Positions 1 through 8,645 are shown, counted from the first letter of the stretch. The stretch: 37,565 nucleotides of DNA from an uncultured Collinsella sp. (GCA_900547025.1 UREZ01000005.1:1-37565); one strand, 5' to 3'. Notes: generated by a model from the sequence alone, not told the origin. Made by a program: numbers and translations.

Positions 1-46
1 GGCTGCCGCCGCCTGGCGTTGCGAAAACGCGGCCCGGTTCGGTAAC

Positions 47-85
47 AAAAAACCGTCCTCGGGCATGTGCATTGCCCAAGGACGG
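47..85 (-). terminator. T-box regulated terminator
   Basis: The minus strand has a 13-bp stem (arms 85-73 and 65-53, one mismatch) followed by six T residues (52-47). The 5' arm overlaps the bases that follow the T-box, so terminator and antiterminator are mutually exclusive, as expected for transcriptional T-box control. Confidence 0.88.
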
Positions 86-331
86 TTGAATTCCGCGGTA
101 CCACCTTGTTTGACCCGACGGATGTCTGGCCCGTCGCGCCCACTCTTTGCCCCTTGTCGCGAGGCTCACGGCTTCCCTACTGGGGACATCGCCGCCGCTG
201 GCCGCGCGCCCGTTGAGGTCGCTGCTCGGGAGTGAACGCTTGGCCCTTGTCACCGCAGGAAGGCTTGCAGCCCATGACCTTCCCTCTCTTGCCGGCGACG
301 CGGCGGGCAAAACCCTCTCCGTCAACGCATT
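53..331 (-). promoter_or_regulatory. T-box riboswitch leader (minus strand)
   Basis: The minus strand carries AAGGTGGTACCGCGG at 107-93, the near-invariant T-box sequence that pairs with the NCCA end of an uncharged tRNA. It is followed at once by a GC-rich terminator hairpin. Upstream, at about 324-190, is a long Stem I-like fold: GTCGCCGGCA and TGCGGTGAC flank an inner GGAAGG/CCTTCC hairpin whose loop holds GGGCTGCAAG, like the distal loop of known Stem I elements. T-boxes read tRNA charging and usually control an aminoacyl-tRNA synthetase or an amino-acid gene. The controlled gene lies left of position 1, and no start codon with a ribosome site is visible in 1-50. I could not assign the specifier codon with confidence. 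Confidence 0.9.
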
Positions 332-338
332 GGGCTAC

Positions 339-347
339 AGGATACCA
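339..347 (-). promoter_or_regulatory. Extended -10 promoter for the T-box leader
   Basis: The minus strand reads TGGTATCCT (347-339), an extended -10 element of the TGN-TATNNT type. It would start RNA near 332, just before the Stem I fold. The -35 position is poor (GGCGAT), as is common with extended -10 promoters. The M32 peptidase gene is divergent from it. Confidence 0.5.
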
Positions 348-465
348 CATTGTGTGGGCGTATCGCCGCGTTCCGTTTTGTTCGCGCTGGGTACAAGGCA
401 GGTAGCTGTGCAAACTGGCCGCGCACCCGCCTGCGGCGCTCGGCCTGCGAGATTAAGGATACGGT

Positions 466-2049
466 ATGGGAAAGAAACTCGATAAGAAGGCCAAGGCCGC
501 CGTGGCAAAAGCCGCCAAGGGCGTCAAGGCCGCTAAAGTCGACAAGGCCGTCAAAAAGTTCCGCAAACTCGAGGGCAAGCTGTGGACTCGCGAGTACCTG
601 CTCAAGATTGCCGAGTTCGATGGGGCGACGATTGCTCCTGCCAACGGCGCTGCCGCCCGTGCCGACGCCATGGGCACGCTTGCCGGCGAGCATCACAAGC
701 TACTGACCAGCGAGAAGTCCGTTGAGCTCGTACGCTCGTTAGCGCGCGAGACGGTTGCAGGCGGACACGTAGACGACCCGCAGCTGCTCGACGAGATTCG
801 CGTGCTCGGCCGCGACCAGCGCGAGGCAAGCGTTATTCCTACCGAGGAGGCCGAGGCCTGGACCAGGCTCACCTGCGAGGCCGACGCCGTGTGGCATAAG
901 GCCAAGACGGCCAACGACTGGGCGAGCTTTGAGCCCTATGTGGATAGAATCGTCGCCCAACTTAAGCATCAGGCCGAACTCATGGACCCCAAGCGCGACC
1001 CATACGATGTTTGGCTCGACCAGTACGAGCGCGGCCTTTCCGCCAAGAGCTTCGATGCGTTTTGCGATGAGGTCAAGGCGACGGTCGTGCCGCTCGTGCA
1101 CGCCATCGGCGAGCGCAGCCAGCAGCCCGATGCCGACTTTTTGCACGCCCGCGTGCCCGAGGCCGCCCAGCGCGCCATGAGCTTCGACCTTATGAAGCTT
1201 GTCGGCCTGAACCTGGACGACACCACGCTTGCCTTTACCGAGCACCCGTTTAGCGAGGGCTTTGCCGTGGGTGACGCGCGCATCGCGACACACATCTACG
1301 AGGACGATTGCATCTCCAACGTCTACAGCATCATCCACGAGGCGGGACACGCCATGTACGAGCTGGGCGTCAATCCTGCCTATGCGCGCACCTGTCTTGA
1401 GGGTGGCACCTCCATGGGCATCCACGAAAGCCAGAGCCGCTTTTTCGAGAACACCGTGGGTCGCAGCCGCGCCTTTATGGGACCGCTGCTCGAGGTGCTG
1501 CGCCGCCACGCACCCGAGGTCTACGGCGACGTCGACGAGGACACGCTCTACCGCGCCGTGAACATCGCGCAGCCGTCGTTGATCCGCACCGAGGCCGATG
1601 AGCTCACCTATCCGCTGCACGTTATGGTGCGCTACGAGATCGAGCGCATGCTGTTTGCCGGCGAGGCCACGGCCAAGGACATCCCCGCGCTTTGGAACCG
1701 CTTCATGGATGAGTACCTGGGCATTCCCGTTCCCGACGACACGCACGGCTGCCTACAGGATACGCACTGGAGCGGCGGCTCGTTTGGCTACTTCCCCACG
1801 TATGCGCTGGGCAGTGCCTACGATGCCATGTTTGTGCCGGCCATGTGCCGCGACGGTGTCGACCTCAACGGCGCCTGTGCGAGCGGCGACCTGACACCCG
1901 TCCGCGCCTGGCTGGGCGAGCACATTTGGCAGTGGGGCCGCGCCAAGGACGCGCCGGAGCTCATCAAGGGCGCCTGCGGCATGGACTTTGACGCCCGCTA
2001 CTACTGCAGCTACCTGCAGGACAAGTTCACCACGCTCTACGAGCTGTAA
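466..2049 (+). CDS. M32 family metallocarboxypeptidase (carboxypeptidase Taq type)
   Basis: A zinc carboxypeptidase that trims residues from peptide C-termini, probably cytoplasmic as no signal peptide is seen. The zinc site HEAGH is at residues 291-295, and HESQ at 320-323 supplies the third ligand Glu321, 26 residues after His295, the same spacing as in the Thermus enzyme. Other M32 signatures are IRTEADELTY (373-382) and the GCLQDTHWSGG block near 427. At 527 aa it is slightly longer than the usual ~500. The extra part is an N-terminal Lys/Ala-rich segment (residues 2-38) with almost no other side chains. The start follows AAGGA at a workable distance. It stands alone, divergent from the T-box leader and followed by a strong hairpin. 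Confidence 0.93.
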   Translation: MGKKLDKKAKAAVAKAAKGVKAAKVDKAVKKFRKLEGKLWTREYLLKIAEFDGATIAPANGAAARADAMGTLAGEHHKLLTSEKSVELVRSLARETVAGGHVDDPQLLDEIRVLGRDQREASVIPTEEAEAWTRLTCEADAVWHKAKTANDWASFEPYVDRIVAQLKHQAELMDPKRDPYDVWLDQYERGLSAKSFDAFCDEVKATVVPLVHAIGERSQQPDADFLHARVPEAAQRAMSFDLMKLVGLNLDDTTLAFTEHPFSEGFAVGDARIATHIYEDDCISNVYSIIHEAGHAMYELGVNPAYARTCLEGGTSMGIHESQSRFFENTVGRSRAFMGPLLEVLRRHAPEVYGDVDEDTLYRAVNIAQPSLIRTEADELTYPLHVMVRYEIERMLFAGEATAKDIPALWNRFMDEYLGIPVPDDTHGCLQDTHWSGGSFGYFPTYALGSAYDAMFVPAMCRDGVDLNGACASGDLTPVRAWLGEHIWQWGRAKDAPELIKGACGMDFDARYYCSYLQDKFTTLYEL

Positions 2050-2071
2050 GGCATAACCGACACGCCAACGC

Positions 2072-2110
2072 AAAGGGGACGCCGCGGAACCAATCCGCAG
2101 CGTCCCCTTT
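2072..2110. terminator. Bidirectional terminator between convergent genes
   Basis: AAAGGGGACG and CGTCCCCTTT flank an inner CGCGGA/TCCGCAG stem, giving a long GC-rich hairpin with A and T runs at its feet. It sits between the M32 gene (ends 2049, +) and glmM (ends 2147, -), so it can serve both. Confidence 0.75.
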
Positions 2111-2114
2111 CCAC

Positions 2115-2134
2115 CTAGTCGTTTAAGAACGTCC
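2115..2134. repeat. CTAGTC/AAGAACGTCC repeat, copy 1
   Basis: The 20-mer CTAGTCGTTTAAGAACGTCC here is the exact reverse complement of 23360-23379. Two further variants occur at 23377-23396 and 23401-23420. It lies in the gap between the terminator and the end of glmM. Confidence 0.8.
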
Positions 2135-2146
2135 CCAATGACTACC

Positions 2147-3478
2147 TTACAGAGCTTCCAGCGCGGCGGCGATGCGCTTCATGGCGGCATCGGCGGATGC
2201 TTGGTCGGGGGCTTCGGCCAAAACGCGAATCACAGACTCGGTTCCGCTCTTGCGCACGAGCACGCGGCCCTCGCCTGCCAGCGCAGCCTCGGCCTCGGCG
2301 ATGGCGTTCTGCACGCCCATATTCTCGAGCGCGGCGTCCTTGTCCGCCACGTGCACGGCCACCTGCGCCTGTGGCAGCAGCTTGCACGGAGCCGTGAGTT
2401 GCGAGAGTGTCTCGCGCTCGGCACGAATCACTTCCATCACGCGCAGCGAGGTCATAATGCCGTCGCCCGTGCGCTCGATATCGCCAAAGATCGTATGGCC
2501 CGTCTGCTCGCCGCCCAGGCTGTAGCCGCCCTTGCGCATCTTGGCATACACGTGACGGTCGCCCACGCCGCTGGTCACGGCGCTCAGACCGGCAAGCTCC
2601 AGCGACTTGACCAGGCCAAAGTTGCTGGCGATCGTCGGCACCACGGTACCGCCCGAAAGGCGACCGTGCTTGTTCAGATACACGCCGCACACGTACAGGA
2701 TCTGGTCGCCGTCGACCACGCGCCCGCGCTCATCCACGGCCAAGCAGCGGTCGGCATCGCCATCGTAAGCAAAACCCACGTCCAGGCCCTGCTCCACCAC
2801 ATGGCGCTGCAGACGCTCCATATGCGTGGAGCCGCAGTCGACGTTGATGTTAAAGCCATCGGGCGCGGCATTGATCACGCGCACGTCGGCACCGAGCGCG
2901 TCAAACACCGGCTTGGCCACCGAGGAAGCCGAGCCGTTGGCGCAGTCGATACCGATCTTGACGCCCTGCAGCGAAAAGTTCGCACTTGCAATGAGCGAAG
3001 CAATGTAGCGGTTGCGGCCCTGCATGTAGTCCACCGTGGCACCGATGTGGTTGCCCGTGGCCAACGGAACTTCGCTCTTGCCATCGATGTAGTCCTCGAT
3101 GAGCTCCAGTACGTCCTCGTCCATCTTAAAACCGTCGCTATTGACGAGCTTAATGCCGTTATCGCAAAACGGGTTGTGGCTCGCGCTGATCATGATGCCG
3201 CAATCGAAGCAGCCCTCCACGGTCTGATGCGCCACGCCCGGCGTCGGGATCACGTGCAGCATATAGGCGTCCGCACCGCTCGCGACCAGACCGCTCACCA
3301 GCGCCGCCTCGAACATATAACTCGAGCGACGTGTGTCCTTGCCCACGATGACGCGCGCCTTAGCACTGCGGTTGGCGCCGTAATACCAGCCCACAAAACG
3401 GCCAATCTTATAAGCGTGCTCTACCGTCAGCCCAACGTTGGCCTCACCGCGAAAGCCGTCGGTGCCAAAGTACTTCAT
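2147..3478 (-). CDS. glmM: Phosphoglucosamine mutase GlmM
   Basis: Converts glucosamine-6-phosphate to glucosamine-1-phosphate on the route to UDP-GlcNAc for peptidoglycan. The 443-aa length is typical for the alpha-D-phosphohexomutase family. The phosphoserine site is Ser100 in SASHNP (98-103), the magnesium loop is DGDADR (239-244), and the phosphate-binding loop RKSGTES is at 409-415, where Ser replaces the more common Pro of RPSGT. The N-terminus MKYFGTDGFRG is the classic GlmM start. AAGGAG lies just upstream of the ATG. It follows the DUF4012 gene on the same strand after a hairpin with weak promoter-like sequence (GATAAT near 3538), so it may also receive read-through. Assignment as GlmM rather than a phosphomannomutase rests on the N-terminus and overall pattern. 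Confidence 0.95.
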   Translation of the reverse strand: MKYFGTDGFRGEANVGLTVEHAYKIGRFVGWYYGANRSAKARVIVGKDTRRSSYMFEAALVSGLVASGADAYMLHVIPTPGVAHQTVEGCFDCGIMISASHNPFCDNGIKLVNSDGFKMDEDVLELIEDYIDGKSEVPLATGNHIGATVDYMQGRNRYIASLIASANFSLQGVKIGIDCANGSASSVAKPVFDALGADVRVINAAPDGFNINVDCGSTHMERLQRHVVEQGLDVGFAYDGDADRCLAVDERGRVVDGDQILYVCGVYLNKHGRLSGGTVVPTIASNFGLVKSLELAGLSAVTSGVGDRHVYAKMRKGGYSLGGEQTGHTIFGDIERTGDGIMTSLRVMEVIRAERETLSQLTAPCKLLPQAQVAVHVADKDAALENMGVQNAIAEAEAALAGEGRVLVRKSGTESVIRVLAEAPDQASADAAMKRIAAALEAL

Positions 3479-3497
3479 GCGCTCTCCTTACAAAATA

Positions 3498-3524
3498 GGG
3501 GCGGACAGATTGCCTGTCCGCCCC
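3498..3524 (-). terminator. Hairpin after the DUF4012 gene
   Basis: Perfect 11-bp stem GGGGCGGACAG / CTGTCCGCCCC with a 5-nt loop, followed on the minus strand by TATTTTG. It lies between the DUF4012 stop (3562) and the glmM ribosome site, so it could terminate the first gene or attenuate transcription into glmM. Confidence 0.7.
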
Positions 3525-3561
3525 AAAATGGTACTCGATTATCTGCGCTACCAGAAAAACC

Positions 3562-5874
3562 CTACGCCGACGCGCTGTCGCGAGCCGCCTGGCATGTAGG
3601 AGTCTGACGCAGCGTAAGCGGCTTGTCCCCCGCCTCGGCCGACGTGGTCAGCGTATACGTGATCGTCGTCGTCTCGCCAGCATGCAGGTCAACGGTGCCC
3701 GAATAGAAGGGGATTCCATGCCACGTAGCGGCACCAAGACCAAACTGGGTACCCTCAACCGTAAGGTCACTGATGTTGCCACCCGTCGGGGCAAACAACG
3801 AGACATTCAGACGCTCGTCGTCACGCGCGGCATCGGGTGCGCTCGCCGCAACGTAGTCGGGCAGCTTGCCAGCCTCCTCCTGCGTCATGATGTTCGTCAG
3901 GGTAACGGTGATGCGATAGGAGCACGTGCCGTCACCGTTCTTGATGCCCTGACCAATCTGAGTGTCGGCGTTCAGATACCAGTCGAGCTTGGAGAAGCTC
4001 AGGTTGTTAAAGTAAACGCCGGCAACGGGATCGGCACTCGGATCATCCGGATCGGGCAGCGAAGCGTCAATGCCTGTCTCTTTGATGGCATTCTGCTCAT
4101 CATCGTTTCTCATCCACGCGATCAGGCGGCCCTCTTCGGCACCGCGCTCAACGGCGCTGACAAGCTTCGTAACATCGACATCGCCGATACCGCCAAGAAT
4201 CTTGTCGAAGGCAGCGCTGGCGACGGATGCAAAGATGCCGTCCGACTCCTCGACCGGATAGTTCCAGTACACATCGTGCATGAGGACCTTTGCGGCGTTG
4301 GTGCCGTCGACAACCGTTCCGTCGGGCAGCGAGACATTACCGACCAGGCCCAGCAGATACTGCAGGAACACCGGGTCGATACCGATGACGCCATCAACGT
4401 CCTGTCCATACTGGGACTTCCACAGCGCGGCGACACGCTGCGAGTTGCGGGGCCAATCAGGCGAATAGGTATTGCCCGAGTTGTACAGGTTACTGTGGTT
4501 GCCGAACAGCGCCTCATCCTCTTCGTCGACGCTCTCGACTGCCTCATCCTCACTGAGTCCAATGCGGGGAACAAACTCGCCAATCGACATCTGGCCGTCA
4601 GTGACCGAAATCAGGCCCTGCGAACCGCCAAAGCCGCCGCAAGCACGAATCTCGACGTTGTTCATGGCGTACACAAGGTAGTTGCGCGTCTGGCCGTTGG
4701 CGCCGAGCATCTGGGGAAGGACGGGGGCGACCTTCTCCGCCGCGTCAACCGCGCCGTTGAGGGTGGCAAAGCCGTCCTTGGCCTTATCGACCAGCTCGGT
4801 CACCTGGGAAATATGAGTATCGCCAATGCCCTGGACCTTCTCGTTGGCGCTCTTGAACACCTTCGAGCTGCTGGAAAGCGAATCGGCGACCGCCTGCAGC
4901 GCGGACACGTTAATCATGCCGTCCTGGAACAGCTTGCCGGGCGTAGCCTGCGAAAGGTTATCGGCCATGGGAACCAGCGCATTGCTCGAGACATCGGACA
5001 GGGCGTCAATCATGGTGCGGGCCGCATTGATATCGCTGCCATACACCGGGATAAACGAAGCCGCCGCCCACAGCGGGCTCGAGGTCTCCGCCTTCATGCT
5101 GTTACAGAGCTCATCGATCTTCTTCGCGTCGTCAGGCAGCGTCGAAAAATCGCCCGACGTGACCTTGCCCTTAAGGCCACCGACGATCTCGACAGCCTCC
5201 TTCGCTTCGCTCTTTACGGTCTTTGCCGAGTTAAGCAGCATAAAGCCGCTTGCGCCAAGCACAACGAGAAGCACCGCGACTACAGCGGCAACAATGGCGC
5301 CAGTGTGACGCTTTTTGCGCTCGCCCTTGCGATGGCGATGACGGACCAGACCGTCAGAGGTCGAACTCGACGAAGCATCGCTACCGTAGTTCAAGCCAAA
5401 ATCGTAATAATCTTCCTTGGAACCCGAGCCCGCAAACTCGGCACCGCTATCATCCAGGCGGGCGAACGTGCCAGTCTCGGAGGCGCCGGTGTAAATCGTG
5501 CCAAGGTTACCCGTAAGCCCCGCGCCACCAGCAGAGGGAGTATTGTTGGCGGCCTTGCCGGCATTAACGTTGCCGGCAGCATTCGCGGCGTTGGCAGCAC
5601 CTGCGTTGTTCGCAGGCACCGAAGGAGCCCCGCTCGGCTGCGACGCGGAGGTTGCACCGCCCGCAAAGACATTCCCTCTTGCACGGCCGGTCTTTTTTGC
5701 CTTTTGAGACTGCTCGTACAGAGCGGTAAACATCGCCGTCTCGCCCGGGGACACGCGCTTACCGGAACCGCCCTGTCCAGCGCCGCCCGGCGTGCCGGCC
5801 TTACCAGCCCCGTTCGGACGCGGCGGAACTGCAGGGCGGCCGCTATCGCTGCCCTTAAAGTGATTACCAGCCAT
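3562..5874 (-). CDS. DUF4012 domain membrane-anchored protein
   Basis: About 770 aa. The N-terminal ~190 residues are low complexity, rich in Gly, Ala, Asn and Pro, and end in a basic stretch (HRHRKGERKKRH). One membrane segment follows (GAIVAAVVAVLLVVLGASGF), then a ~550-aa domain presumably outside the cell. The downstream part carries hallmarks I associate with DUF4012: NNVEIRACGGFGG, then SPDWPRNSQRVAALW and DGVIGIDPVFLQYLLG. DUF4012 proteins are common in Actinobacteria and Chloroflexi near envelope genes, but their biochemical role is not established to my knowledge. I chose the ATG at 5874 because GAGGA lies 7 nt upstream; the in-frame start nine codons earlier has no such site. Position ahead of glmM hints at an envelope role, which is an inference. 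Confidence 0.85.
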   Translation of the reverse strand: MAGNHFKGSDSGRPAVPPRPNGAGKAGTPGGAGQGGSGKRVSPGETAMFTALYEQSQKAKKTGRARGNVFAGGATSASQPSGAPSVPANNAGAANAANAAGNVNAGKAANNTPSAGGAGLTGNLGTIYTGASETGTFARLDDSGAEFAGSGSKEDYYDFGLNYGSDASSSSTSDGLVRHRHRKGERKKRHTGAIVAAVVAVLLVVLGASGFMLLNSAKTVKSEAKEAVEIVGGLKGKVTSGDFSTLPDDAKKIDELCNSMKAETSSPLWAAASFIPVYGSDINAARTMIDALSDVSSNALVPMADNLSQATPGKLFQDGMINVSALQAVADSLSSSSKVFKSANEKVQGIGDTHISQVTELVDKAKDGFATLNGAVDAAEKVAPVLPQMLGANGQTRNYLVYAMNNVEIRACGGFGGSQGLISVTDGQMSIGEFVPRIGLSEDEAVESVDEEDEALFGNHSNLYNSGNTYSPDWPRNSQRVAALWKSQYGQDVDGVIGIDPVFLQYLLGLVGNVSLPDGTVVDGTNAAKVLMHDVYWNYPVEESDGIFASVASAAFDKILGGIGDVDVTKLVSAVERGAEEGRLIAWMRNDDEQNAIKETGIDASLPDPDDPSADPVAGVYFNNLSFSKLDWYLNADTQIGQGIKNGDGTCSYRITVTLTNIMTQEEAGKLPDYVAASAPDAARDDERLNVSLFAPTGGNISDLTVEGTQFGLGAATWHGIPFYSGTVDLHAGETTTITYTLTTSAEAGDKPLTLRQTPTCQAARDSASA

Positions 5875-6023
5875 AAAGAAATCCTCGCAATTGAGTCGCA
5901 ATGAAAAAGTCCATAACGTTGCTAGTTTATGGCATTTTGAGCATCGACAGCTAAACTCCAGACACGGACATCAATTGGCGAAAATGCGGCACAACACCTT
6001 TTCTGTCTTGGCGGCGGCGCTAG

Positions 6024-7046
6024 CTACACCGTGAGGAACATCATCACGATGATCATGGCAAAGCCGATAAGGTCGGTCGGCAAAAACACCGTCCCCAGCA
6101 TAACGGCGCTGGTGATGGTCGCCGAAACCGGCTCCACAGTTCCGATGAGGCTCGCGCGCACCGAGCCGATGTCCTTAACGCCCTGCATATAAAGCATGTA
6201 AGCAAAAAACGAGCCGATAACCACGAACACCGCGAGCGCCTCGATGCCGGCAGCGTCGAGCGCCGGCATATGCGCCCAGGGCTGCACGAAGACGCACGAG
6301 ACCACGCCCGCCGTGAGCATTGCCGAGCCCGTGACGATGGGGCTGCCGTATTCGGGCAGGATCTTGGCGGGAATCACCGCCATACACGCGGCGCTGACCG
6401 CACACATAAGACCTGCTGCCAGGCCAAGCGGCGAGATATTCAGGCTGGTGGGGTCGCCGCCGGTGGCGATTAAAAAGGTTCCACCCAGAGCCAGGCCAAT
6501 GCCGATGACTTCGCGAGTACGCGGCATGCGGCGATCGGTCACGCAGGCGTAGCCCATGATGATAACGAGCTGCAGGCACTGGAGCACCGTCGCGGTTCCG
6601 GCGTTCGTCAGGCGCACGGCCGAAAGATAGCAAAACTGGTTGAACAGCAGGCCAAAGGCGGTAAAGAGCAATAGCTGCTTGCGGTCGGCCGGCGTCGTCC
6701 AAAGCTTGACCAGGCGCGCACGGTCGCGCGCGACGACCACGACCATAAAGAGCAGGCCGGCAAGAATCTGGCGCACGCTCATAAGCCACAGCGTATCGAC
6801 ATGGTAGGTATCGAACAAAAAACTCGCGCTGGTGCCCGAGAAGCCCCAAAACGAACCGCCCACCAGCGTAGCCAAGACGCCCGTGATCATCTTGCGCGTC
6901 GAAGCGCTGTTCAGGCGGTCGCGCCATGCGCGACGGGTGTTGCGGCTGAGCTCGTCGGTGCCCTCGGGCACATCAATGTTCGATATATCGGTCATCGGCA
7001 CCGAAGCCCCTGCGCCTTCGACCTGCTCGACACACTCTTTGCTCAT
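6024..7046 (-). CDS. EamA/DMT superfamily transporter
   Basis: A 340-aa membrane protein with about ten hydrophobic segments after a ~50-aa hydrophilic N-terminus. It shows the internal duplication of the drug/metabolite transporter superfamily: the first EamA half starts around GGSFWGFSGTSASFLF and the second after GLAAGLMCAVSAACMAVI. The PVSATITSAVMLGTVF segment near the C-terminus is typical of RhaT/YdcZ-like exporters. Such proteins export or import amino acids, nucleosides or other metabolites; the substrate cannot be read from sequence. GGGGGAG lies 4-5 nt before the ATG. It is transcribed alone on the minus strand. It is a different paralogue from the DMT gene near 31 kb. Confidence 0.9.
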   Translation of the reverse strand: MSKECVEQVEGAGASVPMTDISNIDVPEGTDELSRNTRRAWRDRLNSASTRKMITGVLATLVGGSFWGFSGTSASFLFDTYHVDTLWLMSVRQILAGLLFMVVVVARDRARLVKLWTTPADRKQLLLFTAFGLLFNQFCYLSAVRLTNAGTATVLQCLQLVIIMGYACVTDRRMPRTREVIGIGLALGGTFLIATGGDPTSLNISPLGLAAGLMCAVSAACMAVIPAKILPEYGSPIVTGSAMLTAGVVSCVFVQPWAHMPALDAAGIEALAVFVVIGSFFAYMLYMQGVKDIGSVRASLIGTVEPVSATITSAVMLGTVFLPTDLIGFAMIIVMMFLTV

Positions 7047-7277
7047 TCCACTCCCCCGAAACAGCCTGGAAACAATTCGGCTTACCTTACCACGGCGAAG
7101 TCACCAGCTGGAGGCTTGTCCGCTTATCGGTAGGACAATTCCGCAGGCGTCTTTCCATAGCTCGATACCGCAATGGCCTTGCATTATGCGACAGCCAAAT
7201 CGCGGCAGCAGGCTCTTTTGAAATGGATGCGACAAAGCCCCCGAATTCCACAATGTAAGCGATTTTTAAAAATGTTC
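7047..7277. other. Intergenic stretch without a recognised gene
   Basis: This stretch lies between the DMT gene start and the tRNA promoter. The open frames here are short, and I saw neither a ribosome site paired with a start nor a clear hairpin. It presumably holds the DMT promoter on the minus strand, which I could not pin down. Confidence 0.5.
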
Positions 7278-7306
7278 TTGCCACCGAGTTCAGGCTCCGT
7301 TATATT
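7278..7306 (+). promoter_or_regulatory. Promoter of tRNA-Val
   Basis: TTGCCA (7278-7283), 17-bp spacer, TATATT (7301-7306), ending 29 nt before the mature tRNA 5' end. This is a good sigma-70-type match in the right place. Confidence 0.7.
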
Positions 7307-7335
7307 ATCCCTTGCGCGCTTGCGCACCCTTGATC

Positions 7336-7410
7336 GGGCGTTTAGCTCAGGGGGAGAGCGCTTCCCTGACACGGAAGAGGTCAGAAGTTCAAATCTTCTA
7401 ACGCCCACCA
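7336..7410 (+). tRNA. tRNA-Val (anticodon GAC)
   Basis: Cloverleaf readable by eye. Acceptor GGGCGTT pairs with AACGCCC, the D-arm contains TTTAGCTCAG-type sequence, the anticodon stem CTTCC/GGAAG encloses loop CTGACAC with anticodon GAC, and the T-arm AGAAG-TTCAAAT-CTTCT is intact. The discriminator A is followed by an encoded CCA (7408-7410). Reads valine codons GUC and GUU. Confidence 0.97.
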
Positions 7411-7418
7411 AATGTTCG

Positions 7419-7455
7419 CAGCTCAGAGACTATGTCCTCTGGGCTGTTTTGTTTT
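7419..7455 (+). terminator. Terminator after tRNA-Val
   Basis: CAGCTCAGAG / CTCTGGGCTG stem (7419-7446) followed by TTTTGTTTT. A clean intrinsic terminator 9 nt past the tRNA. Confidence 0.85.
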
Positions 7456-7636
7456 ATGTCGCCAAATCAGCTGGCAGCTCCAACCGCCCAACTAGCCAAA
7501 AGCCGACCATCTACTTGCCGATCTATTCATCGGCATAACCAATCAGTCCGCACCGCAACTTCTCAGCAAAACGCCGCGATGTCTGCGCCCTGCGGTATCC
7601 TTGAGCCACTTGCACCTGCAGCACCAAGGAGCCGCC

Positions 7637-8323
7637 ATGCGCACCGAGCTTGATGTCCCCTTTTCGCACAAAGAAGAAGCCAAGGCGCTGGGCGCCAAAT
7701 GGGACCGGACCAAGAAGATCTGGTATGTACCCAGCGGCGTCAACCCCGAGCCCTTTGCCGAGTGGCTGCCCGGTGTTGACCGATCCGACCCCTCAGCGCC
7801 GTATATATATCTAGTACTGGGCAAGCGCGAGTGCTGGAAGTGTCACAAAGAGACCTCGGTCGCAGCCTTCGGCATTCCCTATCGAACCGATAACGACGAG
7901 AGCATCGCCATCGCGCACGCGCCCAACGAAGCCGGGTACATTGCCATCGACACGGCCAACGCCAACGCACTCGCCATCGTGCCCGCTCTTGGCTGCGTAC
8001 CGGGCGAGATCCGCGACTACCTTCATAAGCGCTGCGGCTACAAGCCCGTAGGCGCGCGAGCCTCCAAAGCCCCGTCGCTCGGCAACACGTGCACCAGTTG
8101 CGACGCGCTGCAAGGCAGCCGCTATCTGTTCGAGGAGCCCTCGTCCCCGTTTGCCCTCACTGCCATCAACAAGCTGCCGGCACTGGAGTTTATACGCGTC
8201 GAAGTTGCCGGCGTCTTTGGCGTCCCGGTCACGCGTACCGACTTTGACCAGGCGCTCTTTACCTGGGCACGCGACCATCACGCCGAGTTCCACAAGCAAC
8301 TCGGTGAGGGGATTTATTTGTAG
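7637..8323 (+). CDS. DUF5710-type zinc-motif protein
   Basis: About 228 aa. The first ~45 residues (LDVPFSHKEEAKALGAKWDR... IWYVPSG) match the short DUF5710 module found at the ends of plasmid primases and other nucleic-acid proteins. Two CxxC pairs follow, CWKC near residue 61 and CTSC near 155, which could together bind one zinc. I cannot assign the rest. The ATG at 7637 is preferred over the upstream in-frame start because AAGGAG lies 6 nt before it. It sits directly after the tRNA-Val terminator, convergent with a small zinc-ribbon gene, at the start of an accessory-looking stretch. Function unknown. Confidence 0.8.
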   Translation: MRTELDVPFSHKEEAKALGAKWDRTKKIWYVPSGVNPEPFAEWLPGVDRSDPSAPYIYLVLGKRECWKCHKETSVAAFGIPYRTDNDESIAIAHAPNEAGYIAIDTANANALAIVPALGCVPGEIRDYLHKRCGYKPVGARASKAPSLGNTCTSCDALQGSRYLFEEPSSPFALTAINKLPALEFIRVEVAGVFGVPVTRTDFDQALFTWARDHHAEFHKQLGEGIYL

Positions 8324-8360
8324 AGGCAAAAGACACTCACAGCCAACTCCTCCGCATCAC

Positions 8361-8645
8361 CTATCCCTCGTCGCCGGCGTCGTACACGATATCGAGGCCA
8401 CAAACAGGGCATTTCTCCGGATACACCGGCATATGAACGCCTGTCCGTTTTCTCACTTCGTCGCTGAGTCTGTCGCGCGCATCGATGAACCGAATGTCGA
8501 GACACGGTATTTGCGAGCCGCAGCAAGGGCAGGTGACGACAAACGACCCGCAATCAACCTCTACGCTTGGAAACATATTGTTGTCTATAAGGGCACACGG
8601 CAGTTTTCCGTACTTCCCCATCGCAATATCGCCTCGCCAGCTCAT
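8361..8645 (-). CDS. Small zinc-ribbon protein
   Basis: A 94-aa protein with two zinc knuckles, CPCCGSQIPC in the middle and CPVCGLDIVYD near the C-terminus. I chose the ATG at 8645 because GGGGAG lies about 8 nt upstream; an earlier in-frame start would add 24 residues unlike the rest. No enzyme motif is visible. The fold is probably a single zinc ribbon with a ~30-residue insertion. It is convergent with the DUF5710 gene, 37 nt apart, and lies downstream of the HNH gene on the same strand. Function unknown. Confidence 0.7.
   Translation of the reverse strand: MSWRGDIAMGKYGKLPCALIDNNMFPSVEVDCGSFVVTCPCCGSQIPCLDIRFIDARDRLSDEVRKRTGVHMPVYPEKCPVCGLDIVYDAGDEG

Noticed and set aside
2138..3607. 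Long plus-strand ORF of 489 codons
   Set aside because: It is the antisense shadow of glmM; the minus-strand frame has all GlmM motifs while this one is His/Ala-rich without any family pattern.
3682..5904. 740-codon plus-strand ORF
   Set aside because: Antisense shadow of the DUF4012 gene, Arg-rich and lacking a ribosome site.
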